A stretch of 64,000 nucleotides of DNA from Nesterenkonia salmonea (GCF_005771525.1 NZ_VAVZ01000013.1:1-64000), one strand, 5' to 3'. Shown: positions 35,818 to 45,436, counted from the stretch's first letter. Numbers and translations are program-made. Notes: generated by a model from the letters alone, not told the origin.

Positions 35818-36782
35818 TGAGCCGCGGTCCACTGCCCGTAGGCCTGGTGCGTGTTAAACATGACCTGCTGACACAACTGGCTGAGGTCGGAACCGCGGAC
35901 CTCGGCCATCAGTCGCATCGTCTGCGGCACCATATAGGGGGCGTTAGGCTGACCCCGGTGAGGGTGTGGCGTCAGGAAAGGTGAATCCGTCTCCACCAGA
36001 ATCAGGTGCGGATCAGCCAGTACCAGGGCCTCTCGCAGATCATGAGAGTTCTTGAAGGTCACGCTCCCGGAAAAGCTCATGTACCACCCGTTGCGGTTGC
36101 ATATCCGTGCCAGCTCAGCATCCCCGGAGAAGCAGTGGAAGACCACTGCATCGGGGAGGCTGGGGGCATCGTGAAGGACGGCCACCACGTCGCTGTGCGC
36201 ATCGCGGTCGTGGATTTGCATGGCAAGTCCCCGCTCAGACGTGAGCGCGATGTGATCAAAGAAGCTCCTGCGCTGAGCTTCACGCCCCCACTCACCGGTT
36301 CTGAAATAGTCCAGCCCAGTTTCTCCTACAGCGACGACCTCGGGCTCGCTGGCGAGCTGGGTGATGCGGGCGAAGGCGTCGTCGTACTCGCCTTTTTCTG
36401 CAAGGTGTGGAGCATCATTGGGGTGCAAGGCTACGGCGGCCTTGGCCCGGTGATCACGCTGAGCGGAGCGAACCGCAAATTCGCTGCTCGCGCAGTCGTA
36501 GCCGACCAAGACGGCGCCGGCGACGCCCACGCTCTGGGCAGCATCAAGATGCTGGCTGACGCTGACCTTCACGAGGCCGTCCCGGAAGTCCAGATGCGCG
36601 TGATTGTCAATGACCGGTACGGGAAGGGGTTCTGGCGCGGGGGGATATTCGAGCCGACGTTTCTTCTTCGACTTCTCGTCATTCTGGCTGCGCACCGGCC
36701 CATCAGCCTCGCCCACAGCTGTGCTGGTCTCCGGCCGGTAGGCCGAAGGCGTCTGACCCGAAATTGCAATTACCTCACTCAC
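35814..36782 (-). CDS. tatD: TatD-family metal-dependent hydrolase / DNase
   Basis: 322-aa TIM-barrel nuclease of the TatD/YcfH group. Metal ligands are recognisable: '[10 protein letters not shown]' (HxH), '[12 protein letters not shown]' (Glu), '[11 protein letters not shown]' (His), '[11 protein letters not shown]' (His) and '[16 protein letters not shown]' (Asp). The frame is open far upstream, into the ispE gene on the other strand. GTG 36782 is chosen because TACACT (36796-36791, minus strand) lies 8 nt before it, giving a nearly leaderless start; the first 45 residues are non-conserved. The stop overlaps the ksgA start. The substrate is DNA or RNA 3' ends by family knowledge. Confidence 0.9.
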   Translation of the reverse strand: MSEVIAISGQTPSAYRPETSTAVGEADGPVRSQNDEKSKKKRRLEYPPAPEPLPVPVIDNHAHLDFRDGLVKVSVSQHLDAAQSVGVAGAVLVGYDCASSEFAVRSAQRDHRAKAAVALHPNDAPHLAEKGEYDDAFARITQLASEPEVVAVGETGLDYFRTGEWGREAQRRSFFDHIALTSERGLAMQIHDRDAHSDVVAVLHDAPSLPDAVVFHCFSGDAELARICNRNGWYMSFSGSVTFKNSHDLREALVLADPHLILVETDSPFLTPHPHRGQPNAPYMVPQTMRLMAEVRGSDLSQLCQQVMFNTHQAYGQWTAAQ

Positions 36783-36887
36783 AGCACCCCAGTGTATCCA
36801 CAGCCGGGGCTGCGGCTGAGCGATCCTCTTCTGCTGCGGAGACGACGGAGGACGGGAAAGTGGGTGGTCAGGGCTAAGGTTGAGGGG

Positions 36888-37901
36888 ATGAGAGACAGCG
36901 AGTTCTTTGGCCATGTCACAGCCCTGGCCCCGGGCAAAGTGAACCTGAGCCTGCGAGTCGGGCCGCTGCGCGCCGACGGTTACCACGAGGTGGCCACGTT
37001 GTACTACGCGGTCTCCCTCTATGAGGAGGTCCTCGCCAGTCCTCGGCAGGACGGCGCGATCACCGTCTCCCTTTCAGAACGCTCAGCTTTCACTGGTGTG
37101 GAACACCAAGATCACGCCACAGGCGGGACGGTTCCTGTACAGATTCCTCTGGATGAGAACAACCTCGCCTATCAGGCAGCGGACCTGCTGCGTAAGGCGC
37201 TCCAGGAGCGCGACGCCGCCACCTTGAGTTTTCCCGGCACAGAGCGGCCCAGTTACGGCGTGGATCTCACCATCACTAAGAATGTTCCCATTGCAGGCGG
37301 GATGGGTGGAGGATCGGCCGACGCTGCAGCCACCCTTGTTGCCTGTTCGGCACTGTGGGAGGCCGGTCTGACCAAAGAGCAGCTGGCGGAGCTTGGCGCG
37401 CGCCTAGGTGCAGATGTGCCTTTCGCCATCTTCGGCGGAGCAGCCGTGGGTCAGGGCGTGGGGGATAACCTGTCTCCGCTGCTCACCCGGGGTGAGCTCC
37501 ACCTGGTCATTGTGCCTGCCAGCACTGGCCTTTCGACACCTGAGGTGTATAGGAAACTGGACGCCATGCGTGATGCTGTTGAGCTGACAGCCGATGACCC
37601 CGAGTTGGACGATGATCTTGTGCGTGCCGCGTGTGCTGCGGATGCGGAAATGATCACCACTCTGATGGCCAATGACCTGCAAGCTCCGGCAGTGGCGATG
37701 CTCCCCGCTCTCGACGACATGATGGACGCAGGGATGGCAGAAGGTGCGATGCAGGGTATGGTCTCCGGTTCTGGGCCCACGGTGATGTTCTTAGCTCGGG
37801 ACGCCTCAGCGGCCAGCCAGCTGGCCACTGGCTTGCAAGAGCGGCTTGATGTGTGGGCTATTCCGGTCTCGGGTCCAGCACCCGGGGCACGGCTGCTGTA
37901 G
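36888..37901 (+). CDS. ispE: 4-diphosphocytidyl-2-C-methyl-D-erythritol kinase
   Basis: GHMP kinase (337 aa) that phosphorylates CDP-ME in the MEP isoprenoid pathway. Conserved: 'APGKVNLSLRVGPLRADGYHEV' region with the active-site Lys near residue 16, the glycine-rich ATP loop 'VPIAGGMGGGSADAAA' near residue 140, 'GADVPFAIFGGAAVGQGVG' with the catalytic Asp, and the C-terminal 'GMVSGSGPTVMF'. An overlapping frame open from 36006 is only antisense to tatD. ATG 36888 is preceded by TAAGGT (36875-36880) at 7 nt, so the mRNA may be leaderless; TGAGGGG directly before the ATG is too close to be a good ribosome binding site. Confidence 0.95.
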   Translation: MRDSEFFGHVTALAPGKVNLSLRVGPLRADGYHEVATLYYAVSLYEEVLASPRQDGAITVSLSERSAFTGVEHQDHATGGTVPVQIPLDENNLAYQAADLLRKALQERDAATLSFPGTERPSYGVDLTITKNVPIAGGMGGGSADAAATLVACSALWEAGLTKEQLAELGARLGADVPFAIFGGAAVGQGVGDNLSPLLTRGELHLVIVPASTGLSTPEVYRKLDAMRDAVELTADDPELDDDLVRAACAADAEMITTLMANDLQAPAVAMLPALDDMMDAGMAEGAMQGMVSGSGPTVMFLARDASAASQLATGLQERLDVWAIPVSGPAPGARLL

Positions 37902-37904
37902 ACC

Positions 37905-38666
37905 ATGGGCGAAGAAGGCGTACTCCTCGCTGTCGTTTTTGGCCTGATTTTGGTGGCAGCCGTGCTGCAGCGGATCACCGGGCTGGGCTTCGCGATGATG
38001 CTTGCCCCTTTTCTTGTGGTCATTCTGGGTCCCCATACCGGAGTGATGCTGACCAATATGCTGGCTTTCGTCGCCCCGCTGCTCATGCTGGCCTTGGTGT
38101 GGCGTGACATTGAGTGGCGTCGGCTGCTGTTGATCGCTCCGGTGGCGCTCCTGGTCATGCCGTTGTTCGGCTGGGTCGCCGCTGTGTCTGCGCCAGGACC
38201 GCTCTACATCGTGGTGGCGTCTTTGGTGCTGATCGGGCTCTCCCTGTCGCTGATTGTCGGTCGTATCCATGCCCGTGCGGACGGTCCGGTGACTCGCGTG
38301 CTCACTGGGATCGGGGCGGGTGGCGGCGTGGTCTTGGCCGGGGTGGGAGGACCCGCCATGACTATCTATGCGGTGGTGTCACGCTGGAACGTCAGGGCGT
38401 TCGCCGCGACACTGCAGCCCTTCTGGATTCTGCTCTCAGTTGCCGGATTTTTGACCAAAGTGACGTTCAGCGGTGACGAGATACCCGTCTTCCCCTGGTG
38501 GTTCTGGGCCGGAAGCCTGGCAGTTATCGTGGCCGGGTTGGGCATCGGCACCTTGATCCGCGGATGGGTTCGTGATGCTGCCGTGCGCAGGCTGGTGATC
38601 TTCCTGGCCTTTGTGGGGGCGCTTCTGTCACTGATCACCGGGATTCGCGAAACTATCGGCGCTTAG
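37905..38666 (+). CDS. TSUP (TauE/SafE) family membrane transporter
   Basis: 253-aa polytopic membrane protein with about eight hydrophobic helices. The N-terminal repeat begins 'VVFGLILVAAVLQRITGLGFAM' and the second half has 'ITGIGAGGGVVLAGVGGP'-like sequence ('LTGIGAGGGVVLAGVGGPAM'), the internal duplication of the sulfite exporter TauE/SafE family. Members move small organosulfur or other anions across the membrane; the substrate is not predictable here. It starts 3 nt after the ispE stop, so it is likely co-transcribed with ispE. Confidence 0.88.
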   Translation: MGEEGVLLAVVFGLILVAAVLQRITGLGFAMMLAPFLVVILGPHTGVMLTNMLAFVAPLLMLALVWRDIEWRRLLLIAPVALLVMPLFGWVAAVSAPGPLYIVVASLVLIGLSLSLIVGRIHARADGPVTRVLTGIGAGGGVVLAGVGGPAMTIYAVVSRWNVRAFAATLQPFWILLSVAGFLTKVTFSGDEIPVFPWWFWAGSLAVIVAGLGIGTLIRGWVRDAAVRRLVIFLAFVGALLSLITGIRETIGA

Positions 38667-38676
38667 GGCCTTCGAT

Positions 38677-38704
38677 TTGTCCAGGACTGGAGTGTCACTA
38701 CCCT
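38677..38704 (+). promoter_or_regulatory. Promoter of the ABC-F gene (leaderless)
   Basis: TTGTCC (38677-38682), 16-bp spacer, TACCCT (38699-38704), then 6 nt to the GTG start at 38711. No ribosome binding site precedes that GTG. Confidence 0.5.
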
Positions 38705-38710
38705 AGACAG

Positions 38711-40513
38711 GTGGCACATCTACTTGGCGCTGAGGCTCTGCATATCGAGTATCCGACGCATACTGTCTTCGAATCCATCACTCTGGGCGTCAACGAAGGT
38801 GACCGGATTGGCATAGTCGGCCATAACGGGGGTGGCAAATCGACGTTGCTCGGAATGCTCTCCGGAAGCGTGGAACCAGACTCCGGCCGGGTCACTCGCC
38901 GCAATGGGGTGCGGTTCGGGGTGCTGGACCAATCTGATGATCTGCAGCTCACCGACACAGTGGGCTTTTCGATCGTCGGGGATCAGGCTGACCACGAATG
39001 GGCCTCCGATGCCAAGATACGAGAGGTCATCTCCGGACTGGTTTCCGACCTGCCATGGAACGCCACCATCGACTCTCTCAGTGGTGGCCAGCGAAGGCGG
39101 GTCGCTCTGGCGAAACTGCTCGTGGGGGAGTGGGACCTGATCGCCCTCGACGAGCCCACCAACCACTTGGACCTCGAAGGCATCGCCTGGTTGGCACGTC
39201 ATCTCAAACGCCGTTGGGCAAAGAACTCTGGTGGATTGCTGATCATCACCCACGACCGGTGGTTCCTCGATGAAGTGTGCACCACCACCTGGGAAGTCCA
39301 CGACGGAACTGTGGAACCCTTCGACGGAGGCTATGCCGCCTATGTGCTTCAGCGCGTCGAACGGGACCGCCAGGAGGCCGCAGTAGAGGCCAAGAGACAA
39401 AACCTCATGCGCAAGGAACTCGCCTGGTTACGTCGCGGCGCCCCCGCGCGCACATCGAAACCAAAGTTTAGGATCGACGCCGCCAATCAGCTCATCAGCG
39501 ATGTTCCCCCGCCGCGGGACAGCATTGAGCTGAAGAAAACGGTGACTGCCCGGCTGGGCAAGGACGTTGTTGACCTGCTTGACGTTTCAGTCAGCTACGG
39601 GGACAAAACTGTCCTGAAGGAAGTCACCTGGCGTATCGCGCCAGGTGAGCGCACAGGCATCCTGGGACCCAACGGCGCAGGAAAATCCACGCTGCTGGGA
39701 CTAGTGGCAGGCACTGTGGAGCCTAGCTCGGGGCGCGTCAAGCGTGGCAAGACCGTTGAGATCGGGATCTTGGACCAGCAGTTTTCGCAGCTGTCAGAGA
39801 TCGAAGGAGACAGGGTCCGTGAAGTGCTCGCGAGGGAGAAAACGGAAGTGATGGTGGAGGGCAAGGAGCTCACCCCCTCCCAGCTCCTGGAACGCTTGGG
39901 CTTCTCCCGTGCTCACCTGTCCTCGCGGGTGGGGGACCTCTCTGGCGGCCAACGGCGTCGTCTCCAGCTGTTGCTGGTGCTGCTCAGTGAACCGAACGTG
40001 ATGATTCTCGACGAGCCGTCGAACGACGTCGACCTCGATATGCTTGCTGCCATTGAGGACCTGCTTGACTCTTGGCCAGCCACACTTCTGGTGGTCTCTC
40101 ATGACCGCTACCTGTTGGAGCGCGTCACCGACCAGCAGTACGCCATCCTCAACGGCGTGTTTCGCCACGTCCCTGGGGGTGTCGATGAATATTTGGAGCT
40201 CCGGGAGCAGCAGGACACCACAAGTTCCAACCCCAAGCAGCCGAACCCCACGGGCTCAGGTGCGCAACAGCAGGATGCCGGGTCCAGCCTCTCCGGCCCC
40301 GAGCGCCGTGCTGCGCAGAAGGAAGCCTCCTCCATTGAGCGAAAGCTGCAGAAACTCCAGGAGAAGGTCCACGCCTTGGATGCGCACATGGCGGCTCATG
40401 ACCAGAGCGACTTCGAGGCCCTTGGCAAAATCACAGCCGAGCGGCAGCAGGTTGCGGCTGAAGTTGACGAGCTCGAGGAACGCTGGTTGGAACTCTCCGA
40501 ACTGACCGACTGA
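38711..40513 (+). CDS. ABC-F family ATPase (Uup-like)
   Basis: 600-aa soluble protein with two ABC ATPase domains and no membrane segment. Domain 1 has Walker A 'GHNGGGKST', signature 'LSGGQRRRVALAKLL' and Walker B 'LIALDEPTNHLD'. Domain 2 has 'GPNGAGKST', 'LSGGQRRRLQLLLVL' and 'VMILDEPSNDVD'. The inter-domain linker (about residues 220-280, 'RQEAAVEAKRQNLMRKELAW') is the ribosome-contacting helical arm. A C-terminal coiled coil from about residue 530 to the end resembles Uup. ABC-F proteins act on the ribosomal E site or in DNA repair; a resistance role is possible but not indicated. Translation probably starts on a leaderless GTG. Confidence 0.93.
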   Translation: MAHLLGAEALHIEYPTHTVFESITLGVNEGDRIGIVGHNGGGKSTLLGMLSGSVEPDSGRVTRRNGVRFGVLDQSDDLQLTDTVGFSIVGDQADHEWASDAKIREVISGLVSDLPWNATIDSLSGGQRRRVALAKLLVGEWDLIALDEPTNHLDLEGIAWLARHLKRRWAKNSGGLLIITHDRWFLDEVCTTTWEVHDGTVEPFDGGYAAYVLQRVERDRQEAAVEAKRQNLMRKELAWLRRGAPARTSKPKFRIDAANQLISDVPPPRDSIELKKTVTARLGKDVVDLLDVSVSYGDKTVLKEVTWRIAPGERTGILGPNGAGKSTLLGLVAGTVEPSSGRVKRGKTVEIGILDQQFSQLSEIEGDRVREVLAREKTEVMVEGKELTPSQLLERLGFSRAHLSSRVGDLSGGQRRRLQLLLVLLSEPNVMILDEPSNDVDLDMLAAIEDLLDSWPATLLVVSHDRYLLERVTDQQYAILNGVFRHVPGGVDEYLELREQQDTTSSNPKQPNPTGSGAQQQDAGSSLSGPERRAAQKEASSIERKLQKLQEKVHALDAHMAAHDQSDFEALGKITAERQQVAAEVDELEERWLELSELTD

Positions 40514-40559
40514 TATCGTGCACGCTGGAGAACACTCAACGCAGGAGGAGAAGAAGTCG

Positions 40560-40655
40560 ATGAAGGTCACACCTGCCACGCGATTCGTGGCTCTGCTTCT
40601 GGTGGCCCTACTGATCCTCAGCATCGGAGCCGGAGCCTTCTCAAGCCTCATATAG
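40560..40655 (+). CDS. 31-aa membrane peptide (small ORF)
   Basis: ATG AAG start behind a strong GCAGGAGGAG ribosome binding site (spacing about 8-10 nt). The predicted 31-residue product has a short basic N-terminus 'MKVTPATRF' followed by one hydrophobic helix 'VALLLVALLILSIGAGAF' and ends 'SSLI'. It looks like a single-pass membrane micropeptide. The stop lies 11 nt before the preferred kinase GTG, so the two are probably one transcript. It is too short for standard gene calling. Function unknown; a regulator or partner of the adjacent membrane-anchored kinase is a guess from position. Confidence 0.55.
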   Translation: MKVTPATRFVALLLVALLILSIGAGAFSSLI

Positions 40656-40666
40656 GGTTGCCACCA

Positions 40667-41863
40667 GTGGGTGACATATTCGCAGGGCGCTACGAGCTGG
40701 TTGACCCCCTCGGTGAGGGTGGTGCTGGCGTGGTCTGGCGCGCCTGGGATCGCAAGACATCGCGCTATGTGGCCGCTAAAGTGCTGCGTCAGGTAGATGC
40801 CGCATCATTGCTGCGGTTCATGCGTGAACAGTCCATGCGCCTCGAACACCCCCATGTACTCGCTCCCACAGGGTGGGCTGGGGAGGACGACAAAGTGCTC
40901 TTCACGATGCCGATCATTCGTGGTGGGTCGGTCTCCACCCTGGTCAACGATTTCGGCCCACTGCCCTCGGCGCTGACGGCAGTGCTGCTGGACCAACTAC
41001 TGGCTGCGCTGGAGGAGATCCACGCCGAAGGCATCGTTCACAGGGACGTTAAACCGGCGAACCTCATGTTGGACGCCACCGGACGCGGCATGCCACGACT
41101 CTGGCTGGGTGACTTCGGAATTGCCGCAGGGGACAACGCGCCGCGCCTGACCCAGGGGCCGTTCGCTATGGGTACGCCGGGGTATGTCGCACCTGAGTGC
41201 CTCCACCAGGGGTGGCAGCCTCACGCCCCAGCTGATCTCTACGCAACTGGCATGTGTGCCGTGGAAATGCTCACTGGCACGGCGCCCGAGGCTGAGACCC
41301 ATGTCCTCCAGGCATTCTCCATGGCGGAGCGTGAGGAGCCTATCCCACTGGAGCTGACGCGCGTGGTGGCCCGGCTCGGGCAGGCCGTCATTACCGAGCG
41401 CTATCAATCTGCTTCAGACGCTCGCGCGGCCCTGGCTGCAACGGGTCTCTTGAGGTCCCAGGCCGCCGAAGAAATCCTCCAGGACATTGAAATCTTCGAC
41501 CATATTCCCGACCTGCCCGAAGGCTGGGACGAAAACGGGCCTGCCTCAGAGAATCCAACGCGGCCGCGGGCCGTATCCACGACGCGCGATTTGCCGGCCC
41601 CGTCGCCGCAACGGCCACTTTCTGTCCCGCAGCTGGCTGTCCGCGACCGGACGACTGACCAGGGATATGTCTCCTATGAGCCTCAGTCGCGGGATCTCAA
41701 TGGCGCCCGGAATACTGTTGCGCCGCAACAGAGCCCTGCACCGCGTGCGCCCGCACTGAACGAGACTCGGAGAAAGCGGGCCCAGGGTCTCGCAATCGCC
41801 TTCATCCTTTTCGGCCTCGGGCTCCTTGTGTTGGCTGCAGCGCTGTTTCTGGGGTTCAGCTGA
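40667..41863 (+). CDS. Membrane-anchored Ser/Thr protein kinase
   Basis: 398-aa Hanks-type kinase. Kinase domain about residues 5-260: glycine loop 'LGEGGAGVVWRAWD', ATP Lys in 'VAAKVL', catalytic loop 'IVHRDVKPANLML' and metal loop 'GDFGIA', followed by 'GTPGYVAPE' in the activation segment. A Pro/Arg-rich linker leads to a single C-terminal helix 'GLAIAFILFGLGLLVLAAAL' with only a few residues outside, so there is no PASTA or other sensor domain. GTG 40667, with AGGG about 9 nt upstream, is preferred; a TTG at 40658 is possible. It converges with two surface-protein genes, stops 2 nt apart. Substrate unknown. Confidence 0.87.
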   Translation: MGDIFAGRYELVDPLGEGGAGVVWRAWDRKTSRYVAAKVLRQVDAASLLRFMREQSMRLEHPHVLAPTGWAGEDDKVLFTMPIIRGGSVSTLVNDFGPLPSALTAVLLDQLLAALEEIHAEGIVHRDVKPANLMLDATGRGMPRLWLGDFGIAAGDNAPRLTQGPFAMGTPGYVAPECLHQGWQPHAPADLYATGMCAVEMLTGTAPEAETHVLQAFSMAEREEPIPLELTRVVARLGQAVITERYQSASDARAALAATGLLRSQAAEEILQDIEIFDHIPDLPEGWDENGPASENPTRPRAVSTTRDLPAPSPQRPLSVPQLAVRDRTTDQGYVSYEPQSRDLNGARNTVAPQQSPAPRAPALNETRRKRAQGLAIAFILFGLGLLVLAAALFLGFS

Positions 41864-41865
41864 CC

Positions 41866-43200
41866 TCACTCATCCGCCGGCCGTTTCTGCAAGACCTTCG
41901 CAAGGAAAATTCCGCCTCCTATGAGGAGCAACAGACCAAGCACCCCTATCCCAATCGCCGTGGCCTGGCCGGTGCTGAGGCCTGTGCCCGAACCGTCTGT
42001 GTCCGCGGGCGAGATGGGGGAGGCATCGTATTCAGGAGGTGGGTCATCGGAAGCGTCGTAGACCGCGGTGGTGAGCCGATACGGAACCTGAAAATCAGCT
42101 TCTTCCTCGCTCGGTTCCATGGCGACGGCGAGGTAGTAGCCGCCCGGGACTATCGCGTGGCGAGCATTGTCTCCCGCGCTCTGGGCGTAACGTCCGGCCC
42201 AGGTGATGGGGTAGGACTGGGCACGCAGGGTTGTGGCATTCGCGTGGTCCACCCGACTCGATAGGTTCTGCTCGGCTGCTTCTCGCTGCCCCCCTGGTGT
42301 GACCGCTCCGCGGTATGGGCTGACGATTGAGATCTGCGCGTCAGTCCATCCGCTGAGACTCTCGGAGAGTTCACTGGTGGGTTCTGGGAAGAACACCTCT
42401 GCCTGAATCTGCTGATCCCAGTCGGCGTCGACACGGAAAATGTGCACTTCTCCGGGTGCCAGCTGCGCGTCGTAGGTCAGACCCGGTTCGACTTGTGGGG
42501 CGTCGTGCCACGTCGTTCCCGGCTCGATGGGGTTATCGGCCTCTCTGTCGCGCTGGAGTTCATACCAGGGGACGCCGTCTTCTCCCCAGAGATCTGAATC
42601 ATCCTCAAACGCGTCTCGGAGTTCCTCTGCGCCGACCGGTTCGGGCTCTTCCGCCACCAGAATTTCGAAGTCCTGTTCGCGAAGATCCTCACCGAGTGTG
42701 TTGACTGCTAGGAGGAGCTCGCTGTCGGAGCCGCAACCGGGAACGGCCTGACCGCTCTCAGGGTCGAGCGGTGCCGTGGCTCGAACCTGAGTGCCGCGGA
42801 GCAGATTACCCGCACTGGAGGCTTCCCAGCCAAGTCGGTCTGAGTCGCAGCTGTCTCCCTCTAAAGTGCTGAGTTCAACATCGACATCGTCGGTCGTCTC
42901 GCCGTCAGTGCCGTGAGTGGTCAGGCCCACATGGAGGGTGGAGTCTTCCATGGTCCGGCCCACACGGTAGAACATGGTCTCGGCGTGGAAGGTGTCGATG
43001 TAGAGCTGACCGGGCTCCAGGACCGGGGCATTGTCCTGGTTGGAACCCGCCTCGACCCGGTCCCCACGCCATGAGGTATTTTCGTCTGCAGTGGCAGCCA
43101 CAGCCGGCGGTGCCAGTGCCAGTGCCAGCACCGCCGCTAAGGTACCGCCGAAACCGGCGGCACGCTTAGGTGTCTGGACCATAGTCGGGCTCCTGTTCAC
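41866..43200 (-). CDS. Secreted membrane-anchored protein, paralogue of adjacent vWA protein
   Basis: 444-aa surface protein of unknown function. An N-terminal signal peptide ('FGGTLAAVLALALAPPAVAA') is followed by an acidic extracellular region, then one C-terminal membrane helix 'GIGVLGLLLLIGGGIFLAKVL' and a short basic tail. It matches the C-terminal two thirds of the upstream vWA protein: 'GSNQDNAPVLEPGQLYIDTF', 'FYRVGRTMEDSTLHVGL', 'WDQQIQAEVFFPEP' and 'ISIVSPYRGAVTP' have close counterparts there, but the vWA domain is absent. The GTG start overlaps the upstream stop (GTGA), so expression is coupled. Cysteine pairs could form disulfides outside the cell. Confidence 0.8.
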   Translation of the reverse strand: MNRSPTMVQTPKRAAGFGGTLAAVLALALAPPAVAATADENTSWRGDRVEAGSNQDNAPVLEPGQLYIDTFHAETMFYRVGRTMEDSTLHVGLTTHGTDGETTDDVDVELSTLEGDSCDSDRLGWEASSAGNLLRGTQVRATAPLDPESGQAVPGCGSDSELLLAVNTLGEDLREQDFEILVAEEPEPVGAEELRDAFEDDSDLWGEDGVPWYELQRDREADNPIEPGTTWHDAPQVEPGLTYDAQLAPGEVHIFRVDADWDQQIQAEVFFPEPTSELSESLSGWTDAQISIVSPYRGAVTPGGQREAAEQNLSSRVDHANATTLRAQSYPITWAGRYAQSAGDNARHAIVPGGYYLAVAMEPSEEEADFQVPYRLTTAVYDASDDPPPEYDASPISPADTDGSGTGLSTGQATAIGIGVLGLLLLIGGGIFLAKVLQKRPADE

Positions 43201-45383
43201 TGACGCGTTGTGTCTTCAGAGTTGGACGATGAGAGGACTCGCGCCAGGATGAACCCGCCGACCGCTAATAGGAGAACGGCCAAGGCGCTGAGGCCGAGCA
43301 GTAATCCTGTCGCTCCAGACAGGAAGCCCGTTTGCTCCGTTGCCAATGCTTCCTCATTCTCGTCGCTGCTGGCATCCTCGGGTTCACTGTCTGTAGGTTC
43401 TGCTGGCGGTTCCGAAGCAGACTCAGTGTCTTGGGGAACTGCCTCTTCATCGGTTTCAGCCGGTTCGGGCTCAGGTGCCGCTTCTGTTGAGTCCGCCTCT
43501 CCTGTGCTGGATGCCTCGGCCGAATAGTCGGGGACCTCCGCATCAATGAAGTCGAACGTGTCCGCTGTGAGCCGGTATGGCATGGAATAGCTGACGTTGT
43601 CATCAATGGGTTCCGCGCTGACAACTACGTAGTAGTCTCCTGCCACGGTAGCCGGGTGTTCACTGTTGCCTCCCGAGGTGCTGTAGCGGTTGGGCCACCA
43701 CACTGGATGAGTGAAGCGGTGCAGTGTCGTGGCGTCGGTCCGGTCAAGCCTGGAGCGAGCATCGGCGATATCCGAGCCGCTGCTGTTGCGGGAGGGCGTG
43801 GCGGAGCCGCGGTAGGGGCTGAGAATGTCGAGGTGGATCTGGGTGGAGTTGGATTGGATGTTCTCTGAAGGTGCGCTGTCAGGCTCGGGGAAGAACGCTT
43901 CGGCCTGGATTTGCTGATGCCAGTCGGCGGCGACTCGGTACACTTGGACCTCACCGGGAAGGATGTCGGTGTCATAGGTCTCTCCTGGTTCCAGTTCAGC
44001 CGCGTTGTTCAGCGAGTTACCTGCGATGATCTCCTCATCGTTATCCCGGTCCCGTGGCATGTCTTGCCATTGGAGGTCGTCTGCTTCCCACGGCAGGCCT
44101 TGATCTTGGTAGTCGAGGTAGTAGGCCTCGCCGTTAGTGGGGTCGGGCTCTTCTTCAATAATGAGCTCGAATGGTTGACCCAGGATTTCGTCACCCTCGC
44201 CGAAGCGTCCACCGGAGTGAATGGCCAGAAGAAGTTCGTCGTTTTCCCAGCAGCCGGCATCACGGCTCTCCCCGTCGTATTCTGGCGCGGCGGAGATTTG
44301 AGCTGTGCGGAACAGGTTCGCGCCGGTGGTGCCCCACCGGTTGACCCGGTCTCTCCCGCAGGTTCGGTTATCGCCCATCGTCGTCAGTTCGATTTCTGCG
44401 TTTTCCCAGTTGTCCGCACTGTCGTTGTAGGTCGCGATGCCTACGTGGAGTGTGGAATCCTGCATGTTGCGGGGGACCCGGTAGTACATTGTTTCGTACT
44501 CGAAGCTGCCGATGTATTGAGCCCCGGGCTCCAATACGGGCGCGTTGTCCTGATTCGATCCCGGCTCCACCTCTTCGCCGAAGAGGCTGAAAGGCATCTG
44601 GGCCCGGTAGGTGATCCGCTCCAGCGTGTGGGTGAGCGTTTCGGCGTCGGTTGCGTCGAAGTAGTCGCCGCCGCCTGCTTCAGCAATGCACTGCAGCTGC
44701 TCACGGGCGGCCTCGGACTCCTCATCCTCGATCTGGAATCCGACGGTATGGATGGCGACGTCAATGCCTTGGTCGGCGATCGCTTGAGCGGCTTCGCATG
44801 GATCCTCGACGCAGTTCTCCTCACCATCGGAGACTAGGACGATAGTGCGGTTACCTTCATCGCCAAGGTCATCGGCTGCTTCTTCCAAGGCGTGGGCCAG
44901 CGGGGTGCGAGCACCCACGGCGTCATAGTCGTCGATGGCGGAGCGGAGTTCATCCCTGTTGTCAGTGTCGATGTCCACCACCAGGCGTGAGTCCTCGCAG
45001 GCTTCAGGTGCTTCACTGTCCGTGACTTCTCCTGCGAACACTCGCAGCCCCACGTGTTGGTGGTCTTCGAGGGAGTCCACCACGCTGTTGAGAGAGTCTT
45101 TGGCCGCAGCGATTCGTGTCTGGTCACCTGCATCATCTGCATTCATGGAGCCGGAGGCGTCCATGACGAGAATCATTTCAGAGTGTTCCATCTGGTGCCT
45201 GGGATCCTGCGCAGTATCGTCTGAATCCTCTGGCCCGGTGGTCAGTGGTGTTCCGTAGGCACTTGGCATGAAAGCCCCCACCAGAATTGCTGTGAGGGTC
45301 AGGCCGGTCAGGGTTCGAAGCGGGGTGGCCGTGGAAAATGGTGTGCGCTTCGACTCGGGGTAGGTTGAAGGGTGTGGTGTCAT
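43197..45383 (-). CDS. Secreted vWA-domain surface protein
   Basis: 728-aa secreted, membrane-anchored protein. Signal peptide near residues 22-44 ('TLTGLTLTAILVGAFMPSAYG'). A von Willebrand A domain spans about 68-260 with an intact MIDAS: 'VMDASGSM' (Asp75, Ser77, Ser79), Thr in 'ARTPLAHAL' and Asp in 'LVSDGEENC'. A middle region shared with the downstream paralogue covers about 270-630. A Ser/Glu/Pro-rich stalk (about 635-695) leads to the final helix 'GLLLGLSALAVLLLAVGGFIL' and a cytosolic tail. vWA domains bind protein ligands through a metal. Divergent from the HTH regulator at 45604, with putative operators in its promoter. The ligand is unknown. Confidence 0.86.
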   Translation of the reverse strand: MTPHPSTYPESKRTPFSTATPLRTLTGLTLTAILVGAFMPSAYGTPLTTGPEDSDDTAQDPRHQMEHSEMILVMDASGSMNADDAGDQTRIAAAKDSLNSVVDSLEDHQHVGLRVFAGEVTDSEAPEACEDSRLVVDIDTDNRDELRSAIDDYDAVGARTPLAHALEEAADDLGDEGNRTIVLVSDGEENCVEDPCEAAQAIADQGIDVAIHTVGFQIEDEESEAAREQLQCIAEAGGGDYFDATDAETLTHTLERITYRAQMPFSLFGEEVEPGSNQDNAPVLEPGAQYIGSFEYETMYYRVPRNMQDSTLHVGIATYNDSADNWENAEIELTTMGDNRTCGRDRVNRWGTTGANLFRTAQISAAPEYDGESRDAGCWENDELLLAIHSGGRFGEGDEILGQPFELIIEEEPDPTNGEAYYLDYQDQGLPWEADDLQWQDMPRDRDNDEEIIAGNSLNNAAELEPGETYDTDILPGEVQVYRVAADWHQQIQAEAFFPEPDSAPSENIQSNSTQIHLDILSPYRGSATPSRNSSGSDIADARSRLDRTDATTLHRFTHPVWWPNRYSTSGGNSEHPATVAGDYYVVVSAEPIDDNVSYSMPYRLTADTFDFIDAEVPDYSAEASSTGEADSTEAAPEPEPAETDEEAVPQDTESASEPPAEPTDSEPEDASSDENEEALATEQTGFLSGATGLLLGLSALAVLLLAVGGFILARVLSSSNSEDTTRQ

Positions 45384-45436
45384 TCTGGTGATTCCTTCGG
45401 TGTCACGACGCCCCGCTCTCAGACATCTGAACTACA

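Noticed and set aside
36006-36887. Long upstream extension of the ispE frame, open for 294 codons
   Set aside because: It is entirely antisense to tatD, whose metal-binding motifs are intact; the ispE homology begins at ATG 36888.
43911-44837. 308-codon plus-strand frame
   Set aside because: Lies opposite the vWA protein gene, whose MIDAS motifs, signal peptide and paralogue confirm the minus strand.
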